NCBI RefSeq assembly: GCF_933775445.1
Contig: NW_026089400.1
Span: 296,107-360,106, forward strand
From: Argentina anserina
Taxonomy: Eukaryota; Streptophyta; Magnoliopsida; Rosales; Rosaceae
Reading direction: 5' to 3'
DNA: 64,000 nt
Part shown: one piece after another, positions 62,121 to 64,000 of the stretch
Position numbering within the stretch: position 1 is the stretch's first letter
How the letters are laid out: each line of letters starts with the position of its first letter
Notes under the pieces: generated by a model
Databases searched by the model: none
What the model saw: the letters and a program-made list of their open reading frames with translations, nothing else
Told to the model about the DNA's origin: nothing
Position numbers and translations under genes: made by a program

Positions 62121-64000
62121 ATGTAAAGATACTCAGTTTGAAAGAAACACACTCCCACACTTGCAAAACTCTCAAATCCAATAGAAACTCGCATCAGAAG
62201 CCTTACAGAAAGATACTCAAACGAGAAATGAAAAGATACACAATTAGAATAGTAAAGATACGCAAACGATGTAAATATACTCAGTTTGAAAGAAACACAC
62301 TCCCACACTTGCAAAACTCTCAAATTCAATAGAAACTCGCATCAGAAAGCCTTACAGAAAGATACTCAAACGAGAAATGAAAAGATACACAATTGGAATA
62401 GTAAAGATACGCAAACGATGTAAAGATACACAATTGGAATAGTAAAGATACGCAAACGATGCAAAGATACTCAGTTTGAAAGAAACACACTCCCACACCT
62501 GCAAAACTCTCAAATACAATAGAAACTCGCATCAGAAGCCTTACAGAAAGATACTCAATCGAGAAATGAAAAGATACAGAATTGGAATAGTAAAGATACG
62601 CAAACGTTGTAAAGATACACAATTGAAATAGTAAAGATACGCAAACGATGTAAAGATACTCAGTTTGAAAGAAACACACTCCCACACTTGCAAAACTCTC
62701 AAATACAATAGAAACTCGCATCAGAAGCCTTACAGAAAGATACTCAATCGAGAAATGAAAAGATACAGAATTGGAATAGTAAGGATACGCAAACGATGTA
62801 AAGATACACAATTGAAATAGTAAAGATACGCAAATGATGTAAAGACACTCAGTTTGAAAGAAACACACTCCCACACTTGCAAAACTCTCAAATTAAATAG
62901 AATCTCGCATCAGAAAGCCTTACAGAAAGATACTCAAACGAGAAATGAAAAGATACACAATTCGAATAGTAAAGATACGCAAACGATGCAAAGATACACA
63001 ATTGGAATAGTAAAGATACGCAAAAGATGTAAAGATACTCAGTTTGAAAGAAACACACTCCCACACTTGCAAAACTCTCAAATTCAATAGAAATTCGCAT
63101 CAGAAAGCCTTACAGAAAGATACTCAAACGACAAATGAAAAGATACACAATTGGAATAGTAAAGATACGCAAACGATGTAAAGATACACAATTGAAATAA
63201 TAAAGATACGCAAACGATGTAAAGATACTCAGTTGAAAGAAACACACTCCCACACTTGCAAAACTCTCAAATCCAATAGAAACTCGCATCAGAAGCCTTA
63301 CAGAAAGATACTCAAACGAGAAATGAAAAGATACACAATTAGAATAGTAAAGATACGCAAACGATGTAAATATACTCAGTTTGAAAGAAACACACTCCCA
63401 CACTTGCAAAACTCTCAAATTCAATAGAAACTCGCATCAGAAAGCCTTACAGAAAGATACTCAAACGAGAAATGAAAAGATACACAATTGGAATAGTAAA
63501 GATACGGAAACGATGTAAAGATACACAATTGGAATACTAAAGATACGCAAACGATGTAAAGATACTCAGTTTGAAAGAAACACACTCCCACACTTGCAAA
63601 ACTCTCAAATTCAATAGAAACTCGCATCAGAAAGCCTTACAGAAAGATACTCAAACGACAAATGAAAAGATACACAATTGGAATAGTAAAGATACGCAAA
63701 CGATGTAAAGATACACAATTGGAATAGTAAAGATACGGAAACGATGTAAAGATACACAATTGGAATAGTAAAGAAACGCAAACGATGTAAAGATACTCAG
63801 TTTGAAAGCAACACACTCCCACACCTGCAAAACTCTCAAATACAATAGAAACTCGCATCAGAAGCCTTACAGAAAGATACTCAATCGAGAAATGAAAAGA
63901 TACAGAATTGGAATAGTAAAGATACGCAAACGATGTAAAGATACACAATTGAAATAGTAAAGATACGCAAACGATGTATAGATACTCAGTTTGAAAGAAA
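62121..64000 (+). repeat. Right-edge satellite block, cut by the window end
   Basis: Monomers of the CTCAATCGAG, CACACCTGC, CGACAAATG and AATTGAAATAG types continue to the last base. The anchor near 63,228 lacks one T (CTCAGTTGAAAG for CTCAGTTTGAAAG). The window stops just after a core anchor at about 63,983, so the array continues. Confidence 0.88.

Larger units (their letters stand above)
1..64000 (+). repeat. Composite satellite DNA array filling the window
   Basis: The entire window is head-to-tail copies of one composite monomer, all in the same orientation, with no inversion and no unrelated insertion seen on reading through. Each monomer is a 107-108 bp core plus one or more 41 bp subunits. 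Dividing the window by the mean monomer length gives roughly 340-350 monomers; this is an estimate, not a count. Both window ends cut through repeat units, so the array extends outside. No splice-site-bounded gene, tRNA, rRNA or mobile element is visible anywhere. Arrays of this kind are typical of eukaryotic centromeric or heterochromatic DNA. Which of these it is cannot be told from sequence alone, and I do not recognise the family. Confidence 0.98.

Noticed and set aside
1..64000. Possible CRISPR array
   Set aside because: Repeats alternate with sequence, but the supposed spacers are the same core segment in every unit. There are no unique spacers, leader or cas genes.
1..64000. Possible repetitive-protein gene such as a mucin or silk-like gene
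   Set aside because: Coding repeats keep a period divisible by three. Here 41, 148 and 190 bp periods shift frame, and in-frame stops occur in all plus-strand frames of the monomer.
1..64000. Telomeric or subtelomeric repeats
   Set aside because: No tandem TTAGGG, TTAGG or TTTAGGG runs were seen. Isolated GATAGTTAG anchors are single-base variants of the core.
1..64000. Promoters, terminators, tRNA or rRNA genes
   Set aside because: A-rich stretches resemble many weak motifs by chance. No paired elements, cloverleaf, conserved rRNA segment or stable long hairpin was found; the best dyads are the 6 bp CAATTG and a 4 bp GTTT/AAAC stem.

Overview
The whole 64 kb window is one uninterrupted satellite DNA array. 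I find no protein-coding gene, RNA gene, transposon or unique sequence, and both edges fall inside the array. Long head-to-tail arrays with nested higher-order repeats (HORs) indicate a eukaryotic nuclear genome, most plausibly pericentromeric, centromeric or other constitutive heterochromatin. I do not recognise the satellite family and cannot name the organism. The consensus is about 34% G+C and strongly strand-asymmetric (about 47% A against 19% T on the + strand).

The monomer is composite. Every copy is a 107-108 bp core (starting TACTCAGTTTG and ending near GAAATGAAAAGA) followed by one to five copies of a 41 bp subunit (TACACAATTGG ... GATGTAAAGA). This gives monomers of about 148-149, 189-190, 230-231, 272 and 312 bp. 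The 41-mer is itself a 22+19 bp dimer built around GTAAAGATACrCAA, and diverged versions of the same module recur about every 20 bp through the core. The satellite therefore seems to have grown from a roughly 20 bp ancestor.

Layout from left to right: 1-2,057, an 823 bp five-monomer HOR; 2,058-6,493, blocks of 1,366 and 568 bp (1,934 bp repeat distance); 6,494-10,319, a 568 bp three-monomer HOR; about 10,386-17,520, a tandem duplication of about 3.5 kb; about 17,535-23,883, a mosaic of copied segments from further left; 23,884-28,741, a repeat at 2,683 bp distance; 28,742-36,044, a family of (190)k+148 HORs and a 1,477/1,518 bp pair; 36,045-46,150, three copies of a 3.0-3.7 kb HOR; 46,150-56,975, ending in four tandem copies of an exact-length 2,063 bp, 11-monomer HOR; 56,976-64,000, a 1,354 bp eight-monomer HOR and related pieces.

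Diagnostic variants are zoned along the array (some only in the left third, others only in the right half), and neighbouring HOR copies often differ by exactly one 41 bp subunit. Both fit growth and homogenisation by unequal exchange or replication slippage. The many short open frames are by-products of repeat composition: the 41-mer has no stop in any of the three minus-strand frames. They are not annotated as genes.
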